A DNA stretch of 64,000 nucleotides from Allodiplogaster sudhausi (GCA_945643635.1 CALZFC010000009.1:277501-341500); one strand, 5' to 3'; positions 52,258 to 63,724 are shown, numbered from the stretch's first letter. A program made the numbers and translations. The notes: generated by a model not told the origin, from the letters alone.

Positions 52258-53477
52258 TTCTCTTGCTCTTGCTCTCGCTCTCTCTCTCTCTCGATCCACA
52301 TTTTGCTGTCCATTTCCTATCTTTCTATCTCGATCCGCTGCATTCTTGAACTTTACCAGTATCCTTATCTTGACTACCACTTGTCTTAAGCATTATACAG
52401 TGTTCCACTCAGCTCATTTCTCTCCTCTTTCCCTTCCGACTGTCATGCTTGACCAGCTTAAAAACGAGGTATAAATAAATAAATAATGTTGCGTCAACCT
52501 CTGTCCCAGTTCACTGGGTAACTGACCATGCGATGGAAGAGGGGGAACATGGGAAAGTTGGGAGGGGGTATGGTATGAGTGTGAAAAAGGGAGGAACGCT
52601 CGATTGCTCATGGTGTAAGCACAATATGTCGTAGTGGCTACTAGCATAGGCTCTGATTGCTGAGACAAGAACACGTTTTTGACTTATGGCAGGAACAGGC
52701 ATAAAAACAGGAAAACACCAGCGCTCCATGAGCATTGAGCGCGTTTCTTTATTCCGTAGAGCGGCATTTCAGAGGTGTTTGGTCGCTTTGATTAAATGGA
52801 CAGAGATCATTTAGTCTAAATGGACCAACGTTTCTTTTTTTCGAGTGACTACAGCTATAAAATTGTGGAGAGCTCGTTCTTCAGTACAGATTTTTTCCTT
52901 ACTCACTCAGCAAGCTAGAGCGAATGCTCCATATTTCCAGTTACTCTCAGGCACTGACAGAGTTCGTCCAATCTTTCATTGGGGCGAAATACAATCTCAA
53001 GTATCGCAACTGCCTTTTTCTAGTTTTGCAGCAGTTTCCGATAGAGGTTGAATTTTGTATGGACATTGGTTTTTTTTTACTTGCTTTAAAAAATCTATTT
53101 TGCTCAAGACTGAAATATACAATCTTACACTGGACATCCAAGAAGGCTGAGGTCGAGGATTCGCCAAAGCGATTCTTAACGTGGCACTCATAACAGCCAG
53201 CGTCCGCACGAGTCACATCACAAATGGCCAGTTCGCCTTTCTAAGAAGAGGGAGAACAACGCCATCGAGGATAATTAACGTAAAAGTAGTATGATATCAC
53301 ACACGTCTGCGAGACCAGGAAAAGTCTGGGAGCACGGAAATGAGATCACATTAAATGGATACTTACAAAGTAAGTAAGTGAGAGAGAGAGATTGTAATGT
53401 AAGTGTCAAAGCAGCCTCGGAAGAACGACCATAATGGAATGGGGGGGGGGGGGGTGGTTGATGTGTCTGAGAACAGA

Positions 53478-53516
<39 letters not shown>

Positions 53517-55357
53517 CTAACGACAGAACGCACGACGCGCAGTCCGACGTGCGTCGTGCGCACCGGCCGTCCGCCGTATCGCCATTCGTACTCGATGACG
53601 TCGGGGTAGCCGGTCGCGTGGCAGTTCCAGAAGAGAGAAGAGCCCTCGACGACCGTCTTGTTGCGCGGCGTGTAGTCAAAGTGGACTCGCTCTGTAGAGA
53701 TTTACTTGGCACTTCTTCATTCTGTATTCTTCTGCGTTATCATGGGAGGTAATTAATTACTAAGTAATTAATTAAGTAATCATACCCCTGCATTATCCCC
53801 CTCCCAAACAAGATATCCATTTATTCCTTCCTTCCTTACTATAAATCTGTGAACAAATGATTCACACTGATGCATATGAGCATCGTATGAACATATTCTT
53901 TTCTCTTATTCCATTGTGAGACACGTGACCACTTGGCCTGTTCTTACTTTAATCACTATACTGCTCCTGATCTCCCTTTCTCTCTCTCTCTCTCTCTTTC
54001 TCTTCATCCTTTCTCTCCTCTCTCATCCCTTTGTCTCTCACCGCATGTTCAGTCTCTCTCCTTTTCATATAATTGAGAGGAACGATGCGGCAGGCCGTTC
54101 GTATGCGATAAAAGAAAGGGAAGTAGTAGTAAGACCAAGAAGAAGTTAGAAGTTAAGCAGGCGGAGGATGCGAAATGCGCACAACTGTTTCGTAGTGGAA
54201 AAAGGAAGAGAGAGAGAGAGGAAGGAGTGGCGACCCACGAGTCAATGGCCGAACTTATCTATCTAACTTTAGTGCTTCGCTCTCTCTCTCTCTATCTCTC
54301 TCTCTCTTTCCCTCTCTCCCTCGCTCTTTCTCTCTCTCACTCTCTCTTCTCTCTCTCCCTCACTCTCTCTCTCTTTCTCTGCCCTTCCTCTCTTGCTCCT
54401 CTCCATCTCTGGCCCTCTCTACGCCATCGTCATTGTCACTTACCCTCTCCACGAGCACCCGTTCGCCTTTATCCACCCGTTCCCTTCTAGTAACCCCCCC
54501 CCCCCTCCCATCCTATTCAACTTCACCGTACGAGAAGTCACACTCTAGGCCAAGCAGTTTGCCCCGTGTAGAGGACATTGTCAACAGTCCCTTCAGCTCC
54601 GGTAGGGCGCAAAGAATAGAGTGAGAGAGAAAGAGAAAGAGTGAGAGCGAGAGAGAGAGAGAGAGAGAGGGAGAGAGAAAGAGGTAGAGATAGAGAGAGA
54701 GAGAGAGAGTAGTTGACAAATTAGATCTTGACCTGGCAAAACGGCCTTTCAAAGAAATATTTTGACATGCGCGTTCGAGATGTATGTATGTAACAGAGCC
54801 TCACTCGGTAGACGCAATTCGAGAGTTGCCTCGAGTCGCCCTTCAACGTTGGCAGCGAGGCAGTTGTAGGTCCCCTGGAGAATGGGGAGGAACGGCAACT
54901 AGCGCAAAGTGACAACGACAACCTCATGCTTACCTGATGCGCGACAGTGATATTCGAGATGCTTAACGTTGCGTTGTTACTGAAGATTCGACCGTTCTGA
55001 AAGAAGATTAATTAGTTTAGTTCTGCGGATGAGAGGACAAGACGAGAAAAAAAGATGGAGAAAGAAAGAGATTGCTGGCGATAATGAGAGAACTTTTGAG
55101 ATAGCTAGAAAATTACCCGCTTCTCCCTATTTCTTTGCTGGTACATATGTCTGACCATTCGGCCTTTTTACATTGAATTCACTTAATGAGCTAGAAAATT
55201 ACCCGCTTCTCCCTATTTCTTTGCTGGTACATATGTCTGACCATTCGGCCTTTTTACATTGAATTCACTTAATGCACCTCAACGTTCTGCCTCCAGATTT
55301 CACTTTAAATTAGTCATGCATTTTACGAGTTGTTGTTCATATTCATCGGTCTTTCTA

Positions 55358-55392
<35 letters not shown>

Positions 55393-55621
55393 CTGAATGA
55401 TTGAACAGTCGACTACATTTCAGCACCTTTTGCACTGACCCTCTCTCCTTCTTTCTGCTTCTTTGTGCCCTCTCTATTCTCATGCTATCTCGTTGCTTTC
55501 TTTTTTGCCATTTCGACACTGGCCAGCCTCCTCTCGGCTGCGTACGTGTCCCTGATGCGCTGCGGAGAAGGAAACGACTAGAAAAAACCTGTGGCGGAGG
55601 GAGCTCAGCCAGTCATCGGGA

Positions 55622-55655
<34 letters not shown>

Positions 55656-56973
55656 AGAGATAAGAGTGAGAGAAGAGAGAGAGGAGGGCGAGGAGAGAGG
55701 AGAGAGTAAAGGGAGCAGAGTGAGAGTGATAGAGAGAAGACGGAGAGTTAGAGAGGGAGCCTGTGGAAGAGTGGCAGAACAGCCTCCTCTCCTATCCACA
55801 GGTATTAGAAGATATCTTAGTGTGCGCGTCGAGCTGCCAATGGAAACGGCGGCAGTACAAACCGCTGCTGCCTGCCAGGGGAGAGGACAGGGTTGGGGGA
55901 GGAGACGAGGAGAGCGATGTGGCCTTGTGAAATCAAGAATTTGGCTATGGCTAAGGCTCTGCAAAGCAACGGCTGGCTACTAGGCTATTTAGCAGAGAGA
56001 GAGAGAGAGCCAGCCAGGCACTCTTGACCATACTCCCCCCCCTTCACCCCCTACTCCCTCGCGCTTGCCCTGCCTTGCCGGGCGCTTCTTTTTCGTCCTT
56101 GCATATTGTCTCGCTAGCAGATCAACAAGCACTCTCTCTCTCTCTCTCTCTCTCTCGCCATCACTTTCCTCTATGCCATCTACACTGGGAATTTCTGTCT
56201 ATTTCTGTCTATTTCTGTCTCACTCTCTCCCTGATTTATCTCTCATTCTCAGATCACATGCTTTGACTCCTTTGTCGCGTCATCAGCAGCTTCATCTCCT
56301 CTCTGCTTTGTTATAGCTCTCACAAGCTTGCTTGCGCCATGAGCTCTGCCCTCTGCCCCCCCTAGCGGCCCCCCCCCCCACCTGCGTGTGTACTCTCACC
56401 TAATCTGTCACCATTCATCGTAGGACGTATCTCTTGGCGGCGGTAGTTTTCTCATTCTTCTCTCTATAGTTTCTCACTTTGTTTTCTTCCGCTCGCGAGA
56501 GAGTTCAAGAGCAGACCTTCTTCTCTTCCAAATCGCGTGGGGTTTCGCAGAAGAGATGCTGATGATGACTGTGTGTGCGTGGAAGGACTCGAGATGCGCT
56601 TCATTCACTTTTCTGCATTGCCCGCGTGTTCCTCTTCTCCCTCCCTCCCGGTCTTACGGTATATCTTCTATGCCAATTCTTTGGCCCTACGCTGTTGCTC
56701 CACTCTGCTCCGATGTGTATTCTCTCCTCCGTCCGTCCAGGTGTATACTCTACGCTTACTCATGCGCCTGTTTGGGTGGAGGAGGATGAGCACCACGCTG
56801 TTCTGTAGTCAGGGTCGAGTTGCCAATGAAGCTAGCCATTCTCTCCCTTCCTTTCGATCCCTATCACTCTCGCTCTTTTTCCTCTTATCTCTCTCTCACT
56901 CTCTCTTTTCTCTCTCTCTCTCTATTCTCTCTCTCCCTCCTCTTCTCTCTCTCTCTATTCTCTCTCTCCCTCC

Positions 56974-57023
<50 letters not shown>

Positions 57024-57252
57024 AGCAATCCCTCAATCTACCTCCAACTGAGTGCAGAGGCGGATGGAAGGCGCTGTTCATGCGGATGAGAAAAGTTTTG
57101 CAATTGTTGTTTGAGGGAAATTTGTTTGCTGAATAGTTGTGAGTGAATGAGTGAGTGAGTGAGTGAGTGTACGGAGTACACTCTATTCGACCGGCTGACG
57201 TATTAGAGAGAGATAGAGAGAGAGAGAAAGAGAGATAGAGAGAGGGATAGGA

Positions 57253-57291
<39 letters not shown>

Positions 57292-57553
57292 TACACGCAC
57301 CGTTCGTGACCGGTCCCGCTTTCGCCCAAAGTTTTCAGTGCCTCGGAAACGGAACGTAAGTAAACGGAAAGTAGCAAAAAGAGCGAGAGTGAGAATGAGA
57401 CAACCGTTCGTGACCTTGAGCCAGCTGACTTCTGGAGCCGGCACAGCATCGGCCAAGCAGTCCATTTCTAAGCGGCCTCCTTCCTCGGTGTAGACAATCT
57501 CTCCGTTCATTGGCGAAGAGATTGATGGTGGAGCTATAGAGAATCACGGATTG

Positions 57554-57601
<48 letters not shown>

Positions 57602-57635
57602 TATATATAATATATATATATCTATATACATATAT

Positions 57636-57686
<51 letters not shown>

Positions 57687-58757
57687 TTACTTGAACGGCT
57701 TAGACCATTGGTCAACTACAAATTTCGGTTTGCATTGATTGCCTAAATTTCTAAGAAAACTGCCTAAATTTTGGTGAAACCTGTTCTCTACTCGTACCCA
57801 TTCAAACTCTCTAATGACATCACTACTATAGTACTCTGTAGGCAACTGTAGGCTATCCTCTTGAAACGGGGGCGAATTGGACTTGGACTTCAGAACTTCC
57901 TTCTGTTGTGGTCGAACATTTAAAAATGCATAATCCGATTAAGCTTCTAATGTCCATTTTTGAGCTTTCCATATTTGGAAGACAAGACAGGTGAACACAG
58001 GTGAACACTAGGTCCGAGGGTTCAATCAGCGTATACAAGAGATTAACTTTTTGTCAAGTTTTTTGCACAGAAACATCTACATGTACATAAGCGCCTCTAG
58101 TGCGTAGTAGAAGTCCGTTCGTAATCAACTGAATTGGCCTTCTACTTCTGATTAGCGGCTTAGCACTTTCACCTTCTCATATCCTCGTATTTGTAGATAT
58201 AAACATAGACATTTTTTACATATTTAAAAATGACACAGTTCTGGACTCTTCTCTCGTCTAAAGTATATAAAGGATGTAAACGGTGCATCCATACATAAGC
58301 TGTCTAAACTTTATATTAATAGCGGATATGTTATGCAAAATTTTATAATATTCTACGCGCACTCCTTTGTTATATGTACATATTCAAATGCATATTGCGC
58401 ATTAAGAATTGAATCAGAAAGATTCCTCTAGAAAATTCTGGACATATTTAAATAGTATTTTTTTCTGTTTTCATTCCAAGGACTGCATTGTGCAACCGCA
58501 ATCACTCTCTGAATGTTCGCTGTGCTTGAATGGTCGCCTTGCCTTCTTCTTCTCTGCTTCGCGACTAATTGTGATCTGTTGATCTGGAAAGTCAAAGGAC
58601 GTACTGTTAACGATGAGTTTAAGCGGCGGCGCGACTTGGGGCGCCGTCGTGAGTAGTCGCGCGAAGCGAGTCACTGAACACGTGTACAGCCCGCCATCGG
58701 CTGCCTCTGCCGAGTGGAGAGTGAGGCCGAGTCGCGAGGCACTCCGCGCTATTCGAC
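42651..58757 (-). CDS. Ig/FN3 single-pass membrane protein (IgCAM-like), 5' end missing
   Basis: Seventeen exons in order on the minus strand: 58757-58605, 57533-57415, 54996-54934, 54874-54805, 53691-53534, 53240-53129, 50334-50186, 48475-48364, 48216-48095, 47214-47092, 46934-46856, 46590-46471, 45424-45309, 45207-45069, 44748-44520, 43275-43127, 42829-42651; about 729 residues. Domains: the end of a first Ig (DGGLYTCSVT); four complete Ig domains with paired Cys and Trp (SWLKNGRIF, GTYNCLAANVEG, CYECHVKNRFGE, SGKYECIVSNAVS); two FN3-like segments; a membrane helix (GGIAVFLLLALLCLLAR); and a tail of about 130 residues ending RLRQEFRQSQL. Topology is type I, and a cell-adhesion or receptor role is inferred. 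No signal-peptide exon was found above 58757. The 44520 donor (GTTTCT) is weak: reading through gives a shorter tail ending at 44483. It may be related to nephrin/Kirrel-type IgCAMs, but this is not established. Large introns (50335-53128, 54997-57414) hold CT/GA tracts. Confidence 0.87.
44364..44436 (-). tRNA. trnR-CCU: tRNA-Arg (anticodon CCU)
   Basis: The minus strand folds into a 73-base cloverleaf. The acceptor arm pairs GGCCCTG with CAGGGTC with discriminator G; the D-arm is CCTAATGGATAAGG; the anticodon stem TCGGT/ACCGA encloses loop CTCCTAA (anticodon CCT); the T-arm carries GGTTCGAGTCC. A run of four T (ATAGTTTTG) follows closely and can terminate RNA polymerase III. Internal A and B boxes look intact. 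It reads codon AGG. It lies on the same strand as the Ig/FN3 gene, in the intron between 44520 and 43275. Confidence 0.97.
48024..48121. repeat. Three tandem copies of a splice-donor region
   Basis: On the minus strand the end of the exon at 48095 and its donor (CTATTCAATACTGG..TACAAG|GTAACT) lie in copy 1 (48088-48121). Copy 2 (48058-48087) has a small deletion, and its donor is destroyed (TAAGGAAAC). Copy 3 (48024-48057) keeps a GT (TAAG|GTTAGC) but in another reading frame. Confidence 0.88.
49425..49580. repeat. (CT)n tract in an Ig/FN3 intron
   Basis: CT repeat, degenerate then perfect from about 49551 to 49579, within an intron of the minus-strand gene. Confidence 0.92.
54280..54712. 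repeat. CT tract and opposing GA tract in an Ig/FN3 intron
   Basis: CT-rich 54280-54385 and GA-rich 54620-54712 lie 235 bases apart in opposite orientation, making a potential large imperfect foldback. Confidence 0.88.
55103..55274. repeat. Perfect 86-base tandem duplication
   Basis: Copies at 55103-55188 and 55189-55274 are identical by eye. The unit is unique sequence, from AGCTAGAAAATTACCCGC to TTGAATTCACTTAATG, lying in an intron of the Ig/FN3 gene. Identity implies a recent event or an assembly duplication. Confidence 0.95.
56880..57024. repeat. (CT)n tract
   Basis: CT repeat containing a tandem unit (TTCTCTCTCTCCCTCCTC, two copies near 56926-56975), then perfect CT to 57024. Confidence 0.92.
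57557..57681. repeat. (TA)n microsatellite
   Basis: An almost pure TA repeat of about 120 bases with a few interruptions (AGGTATA, CTATATACA). It is the only long TA tract in a window otherwise dominated by CT/GA repeats, and it lies in the intron just upstream of the Ig exon at 57533. Confidence 0.95.
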
Positions 58758-60714
58758 CTGAACACGGGCATTCTTGTCAGTCCAAAGATTGCGGAATACT
58801 TATTTTAGTCATTATGTCTTGCCTGAATCTCATTGCATTTTTCGATGGAACTCTCTCTTTCTCTCCATTTTTTTTGGAAAGAAACTCAAAAAGTTAAGCT
58901 GTCACAAGAAGACTTATAAAAAACAGTTTTGTTGAACAATGTAATCTTCGCATTACTCACCCCACTTGAAGCTTTTCACCTTTTCTTCAATTAGCCATCA
59001 TCATGCTAGCACAAATGCTTGAGTTTATTCTTAGTAACTTCTCGATTTCAGAGCGAGCGCTAAAACGCCAAATATTCAAAAAAAACTCCCACTCAGGCTT
59101 ACTTATGCATACAGAACTATTCTCGCCGTTCGTTATATATTTTTTTTTTTAACATTTGACATAGCAATCTCAAGGGGAGGCAGGTGTGTTTTCTCTCTCA
59201 AATCGCGTCATGATATGCTTGTGTTATTCCAGTACTATAACCGTGTGCATTCCGTTCCAGTTATGAGTGGCCAGCTGTGCTAGAACGGAACCAACAGTAA
59301 TCCTACATGTTTTCTTTATCATTCTTGTCATTTCGCTATGTGCTTGCTTTTCACGATTCAATGAAAAGGCATAAAAGGAGATTAGCGACTGTGCCCGGGT
59401 CTGTTATTTCTCATAACTAAGACGTACATGGAATTCTTTGCATTGTATGTTTGTGAATGTGTCTTTGTGCGAATTGAAACCCGTGAGCAGAACATGCCAA
59501 CTGCAAATCAAGCGTACATGAGAGCGACATATAGTATACTCTCGTGTTACTGCAAGAAAACACGCGTGTTACCTGTGTGCGATAAAAACTATCTCATTCC
59601 GCATTCCTACGTAGGAGTGTGAACGTTGCGGGGAGGGGGAGTGGGGAAGGAAAAAAAAACAGAAAGAAAGAGAAAAAAAACATTTATCTTTGACCGGAAC
59701 GAGATAGTGGGCAATCCTAGTGTTGAAGTCGGTTTTTTTTTCCAATACCTTTCTTGCTCTTCTGACAATTGGAGATATCTAAAACAACAAATCGAGCACC
59801 ATCGCTGATCTTTTGACTATATTACGCTGCAAAACAAATTCGATCTTTTCATTACACCTTGTCTTTTTTTCTCCTTTCTGTCATTTCAATCTCATTCTCT
59901 TCTCTAAATGAACGATGATGCGGGAGAGCGCAGTAATGTCCGCTGTTCGCTTTTAGCATATTCAGCTTAGTCTGTCGGGCGCAGTAATGAACTAGAGAAA
60001 GGCATATCCGTGGGCGATATATGAATATTTAATAAATTTATTTTTTTTCGAGGCCTGGTCTGTTTAAGAAAGCATGGGCAAAATGGCATGCCGTCCGTTT
60101 GTGCCTGAAAGAACCTATGGTATGCAAAAAGCCAAAAGCTCTACATAACTTTTACAGTTCTTATTCTCAACACCTTTTTGATTGCAGTTTCGACGTCTCC
60201 GGCGACGACATCTCCAGGGGATCTCTACGACAAGTTCTTGTTTACTCTTCTCTCCTCTGCGCTCTCTTAAGTCTGATCAATCTCTCTCTCTCTCTCTCTC
60301 TCGCCGTCTCTTCACTCTCGCTCTACACCTGTCGGAACGGTGAGCGCGCGCGCGTGTGGGGAGTAGAGAGGAGGGAGGAGCTAATCGGGGGCGTGTGCGC
60401 AGTCGCAGAGCGCTGCTGTGCAAGAAGAGAGGAGAAAGTCGACCCGACCTACAGTGGACTCGGAGAGTAGAGAGGAAGACCGTCTCTCGCTCCCTCTTCT
60501 CCACTTTCCGCCGATTCTGCTGTCTCCGAGTGTCCTAAGGCAACGACGCGCCTTCCTCTACACTAGTTTTCCTATCCAATTTGCTCTGCTCTGATCTACA
60601 AAATGTCTCGGAGTCTTTGAATTCTCGTCAAACTTCTCAAGGAGCGACTTGCTTCAACTATTGGTTCTCTTGGTCCTCTACTCCTCATCTCTTCATCCTC
60701 TCTCTCCCTGCACA
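58758..60714. other. Region between two divergent genes
   Basis: AT-rich spacer from 58760 to 60180 is followed by GC-richer DNA leading to the secreted protein gene. The missing signal-peptide exon and first Ig half of the minus-strand gene should lie here or farther away, but I did not find them. A TTTTTGATTGCAG acceptor at 60187 precedes a short open block and may start a 5' UTR exon of the plus-strand gene. A (CT)n run lies at 60280-60302. Confidence 0.5.
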
Positions 60715-62915
60715 ATGAGCTGGAGTCTAGCTCTGCTGATTGCTCTGTGCCCGATCCGAGCCCTTGCCGCTTCTTCCGTGCCGAGTGCGGAGTCATGTTG
60801 TCGCCGTCGCGGTGTCTCGGACGCGTGCGCTTCTGCCCTCTGCAACGCCGCCTCTCCTCCGGGTGACTTTGAGCGGTACTCTCTCTTCGAGCCGCCCCAC
60901 AACTGCTCGCGTCATCTGGCAGACATTGCGCACTGCTTGGCGGATGGCCGTGACAACACGGCGTGCTGCGAGACGCACTCCTCTACACGTGCCGACGAGT
61001 CCTCGTGCTTTGCTCTCTGCCGCGGCAGCTTCCCTACCCTTACGCCGGGCGCATGGAACACCTTCCAGACGTGCATCGCGCTGAACATGCCCAGCATCTA
61101 CTCTTGCTTCGCGTCGGGCTACAAGTCGTCGCCGACGCCGCCTCGCGAAGTGCGCATCACGGCGCGCACCACTGACTCGGTGTCCATCTCGTGGCGAGTG
61201 CCGGCAGAGAACGCCGAGCTGGTCGCGGCGTACCGAGTGGTGCTGCTCGATCAGAGCGGCGTTGGCAAGCCGCTCGAGACTGTCCAGGAGACCACGGACA
61301 CAGTGGCCACGCTCAGCGGGCTCAAGGCCAAGTCGGCGTACTCCATCCACGTCATCGCCTACAGCAAGAGTGCCTCGAAGCGGTCGCTGCCCTCCGACTC
61401 GATCCACTTGACGCCGGACGCCGACCCCGGCTCGGGCGTCGTCCTCTCGTCGGGCAGAGCACTCGTGCAGCTGCCGCGCGAAGCCAAGTCCACCACGATT
61501 GCGTGTCGCCTTCGCATCGCCAATCTCGACCAGCGCATCCAGATCGAGTGGGAGAAGAAGGAGGCGGGCGAGTGGAAGAAGGTGGAGGGCGCGCGCTTCA
61601 AGACCAACTACTACATGTCGGGCGACGTCGAGACTGTCTACCTCTCTTCACTCGAGTTTCGTCATTTCCAAGCAGCCAACGACTTTGGCCTTTATCGGTC
61701 AGCACTAATAGCTTCTTTCCTTTTTGTTCGTTCTCTTTCTTCTTTGTCCGAGAATACGGCTATGAGTCGTTCCATTTACTCTATCTGCCCTACTTCTTGT
61801 TGAAGTTTAATCCGCTAATAAGTGCTTGTTGTCGCCCCAACACGTCTAATTTTATATACATTTTTTCTTCATTTCTTTTCTTTTGCTGGTTTCTGATATG
61901 ACCTCTGCTTCTTTTCTTGGGTGGTAGATCACAGCTTTCTCGCCTCATTTCTTAAGATATATTTTTAAAATTGAAGATGCATCTCGAAGACGAGTCGCGA
62001 GCTGGCCGAGGTCGAGTTGGTGCCCCATTCGGCTGCCGCCGTCGCGCCCTCTTCTCCTCCCGAAACCCCCCTCGAATGCTGCCAACGCTCTTTTGTGCGG
62101 CCGGCGTGCCAATCCATCTGTTCGGCCGGCGCTGAGGTGGTCAGTCCCACTCTCCTCTCTCTGTCTCTCTTTCTCTCACTCTCTCTTCCTCTGTCTCTAT
62201 CTCTCTCGCCTCTCTCTCTCTCTTCTTTTTCCCTTCTGATGTCATCTCTAATCTCTGTGCAGCCCCGTGGCGGTGTCAAGCCTGGCGCCTTCCTTCCCTC
62301 CTATCGCTGCGACGATGAGATGATGAATCTGCTAGCGTGCAGTTTGGCCGATACACGCAGCAGCGCATGCTGTGTCCGCAAGAAGATCCCCTACCACTGC
62401 ATCGGCCTCTGCGACAAGGATGTCCGACTCGGCAAGCAGGTACTTTTTCTCTCTCTCCTCATTTATCATTTCTACTCTTTTATATTTACATTGTTGTCAT
62501 GTCACCTCTTTTCATATGTCTTACTTTCTTGTTACTCGCTTTCTTTGCTTCTTGGTGCCTTTGTTTACTTTATCCCCACGTGCTACATTCATAGGTGTGA
62601 CCGACCATGTGGCTTCCTGTTACAATTTCTTTTTTCTCGTGATCACTGACTAGTTACTCTGTTACTCATGAATGTGCTGGCTGGCGGAAGATGGAATTGT
62701 CGTGAGAAAGCAGATTTAAGATTTTTTTGTATTTGCAGCTGTCCGCCTCTTGTATGGAGTACATGGACAAGATCACGGAATGCCACACTGAATCGCACGA
62801 GATGAGGCCGAGGGCTGTGGACAATGTCCGCATCGACGGAGACTCGTCGTCGGCGTCGGCAGAGTGGGATGCGAGCGAGGGCGCATCCGTCTACCATGTC
62901 TACCATCGAAAGAGG

Positions 62916-62960
<45 letters not shown>

Positions 62961-63724
62961 AGAGAGAGAGGCAGAGAAGGAGACAGAGTGAGAGACTTGA
63001 AGAACGAGAGACAGAGCGCGATGCTCTAGTAAAATAGATTAAGACAAAGGAAGAGAAAAAAGGAGAACTGATGTTACTACTAAAAAAATGGATAGAGAGA
63101 GTAGAGGAACAAGCCAGCCACACTCCCCTCCCAGATCGCGTACTGGTACGGCCGGTCTGACCTTTTCTCTGCCAGATTGTTTTGCAACGATTCGCATCCT
63201 TTTTTTCGCCTTCTCTGAGAGGGCCAAAGTTCTGCTGCGCACGACGCAAGTCTCCAAAAATGTAGCAAGCATGGGGCGCATGAAGAAGATGTATTATGGA
63301 GCCGTCGTTTCCGATTTAGCCACTGCCTGCGCCTTTTTTTGCACATCTTTTCGGGTCGGGATCACTTTGGCGCGATTAGTGAAGGAGATGTGTGAAAGAG
63401 ATCTATGGCCTATCGTTTTGATCTTAGGGATTCATCAGAATGATTTGTATTCTTTTTGGTATTAGGCATTCATCTTAATTCTTGGTATTAGGTATTCATT
63501 GGAATATAATTGGTATTGCCATTCGTCTTGGCGAGATTCATCGGAGCATTTTTATTTTATTGAAGGGCTCTCGGGAGTGGAAAGTGCAGTCGTCCACGAA
63601 GCCATCGGCTAGAGTCAGCGGAGCCGAGGAGGTGGTCATCGTGGCCGCGAACGCCTTCGGCTCCACCGGTGCCCTTCGCTTCTCGTTCGAGGGCGGCAAG
63701 TGGCTCACGAGTTATGAGGTCTAG
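60715..63724 (+). CDS. Secreted DB/FN3/Ig protein (nematode Ig-like and FN3 domain-containing, C25G4.10-like)
   Basis: Five exons: 60715-61697, 61977-62136, 62263-62439, 62739-62915, 63566-63724; about 551 residues. The ATG at 60715 (CACAATG) opens a clear signal peptide (MSWSLALLIALCPIRALA); an upstream in-frame ATG at 60649 gives a less typical leader. Domains: a first DB module with about 10 Cys (CCRRRGVSDACASALC, ACCETHSSTRADESSCFALC); FN3 (PREVRITARTTDSVSISWRV); Ig, whose second Cys is rebuilt exactly across the first intron (DFGLYR|CISKT); a second DB module (CCQRSFVRPACQSIC, SACCVRKKIPYHCIGLC); and a final FN3 ending LTSYEV. The DB module is known from nematodes, so this gene sets the taxonomic call. 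An extracellular role is expected; the partner is unknown. Intron 2 may start at 62137 or 62140. Introns 2 and 4 hold CT and GA repeats next to the donor. Confidence 0.93.
62919..62980. repeat. (GA)n tract after a splice donor
   Basis: The GA run starts within the donor itself (AGG|GTACGAGAGAGA) of exon 4 of the secreted DB/FN3/Ig gene. Confidence 0.93.

Noticed and set aside
54805..54874. Frame reading GDSRQLSNCVYR through the Ig exon and its donor
   Set aside because: The frame in phase with the previous exon (NVEGRLEATLELRLP) gives the expected Ig strand and a GTGAGG donor.
57312..57345. Possible extra Ig exon between 57415 and 54996
   Set aside because: Direct joining of the two exons gives the standard Ig string SWLK|NGRIF, so an intervening exon would break the domain.
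60099..60470. Open frame upstream of the secreted DB/FN3/Ig gene
   Set aside because: It crosses a CT tract and GC-rich leader. The signal peptide and domains start only at 60715, so this is probably leader or 5' UTR sequence.
63482..63565. Apparent N-terminal extension of the last exon of the secreted gene
   Set aside because: The AG at 63564-63565 and the phase from exon 4 place the exon start at 63566; the upstream part is intron.
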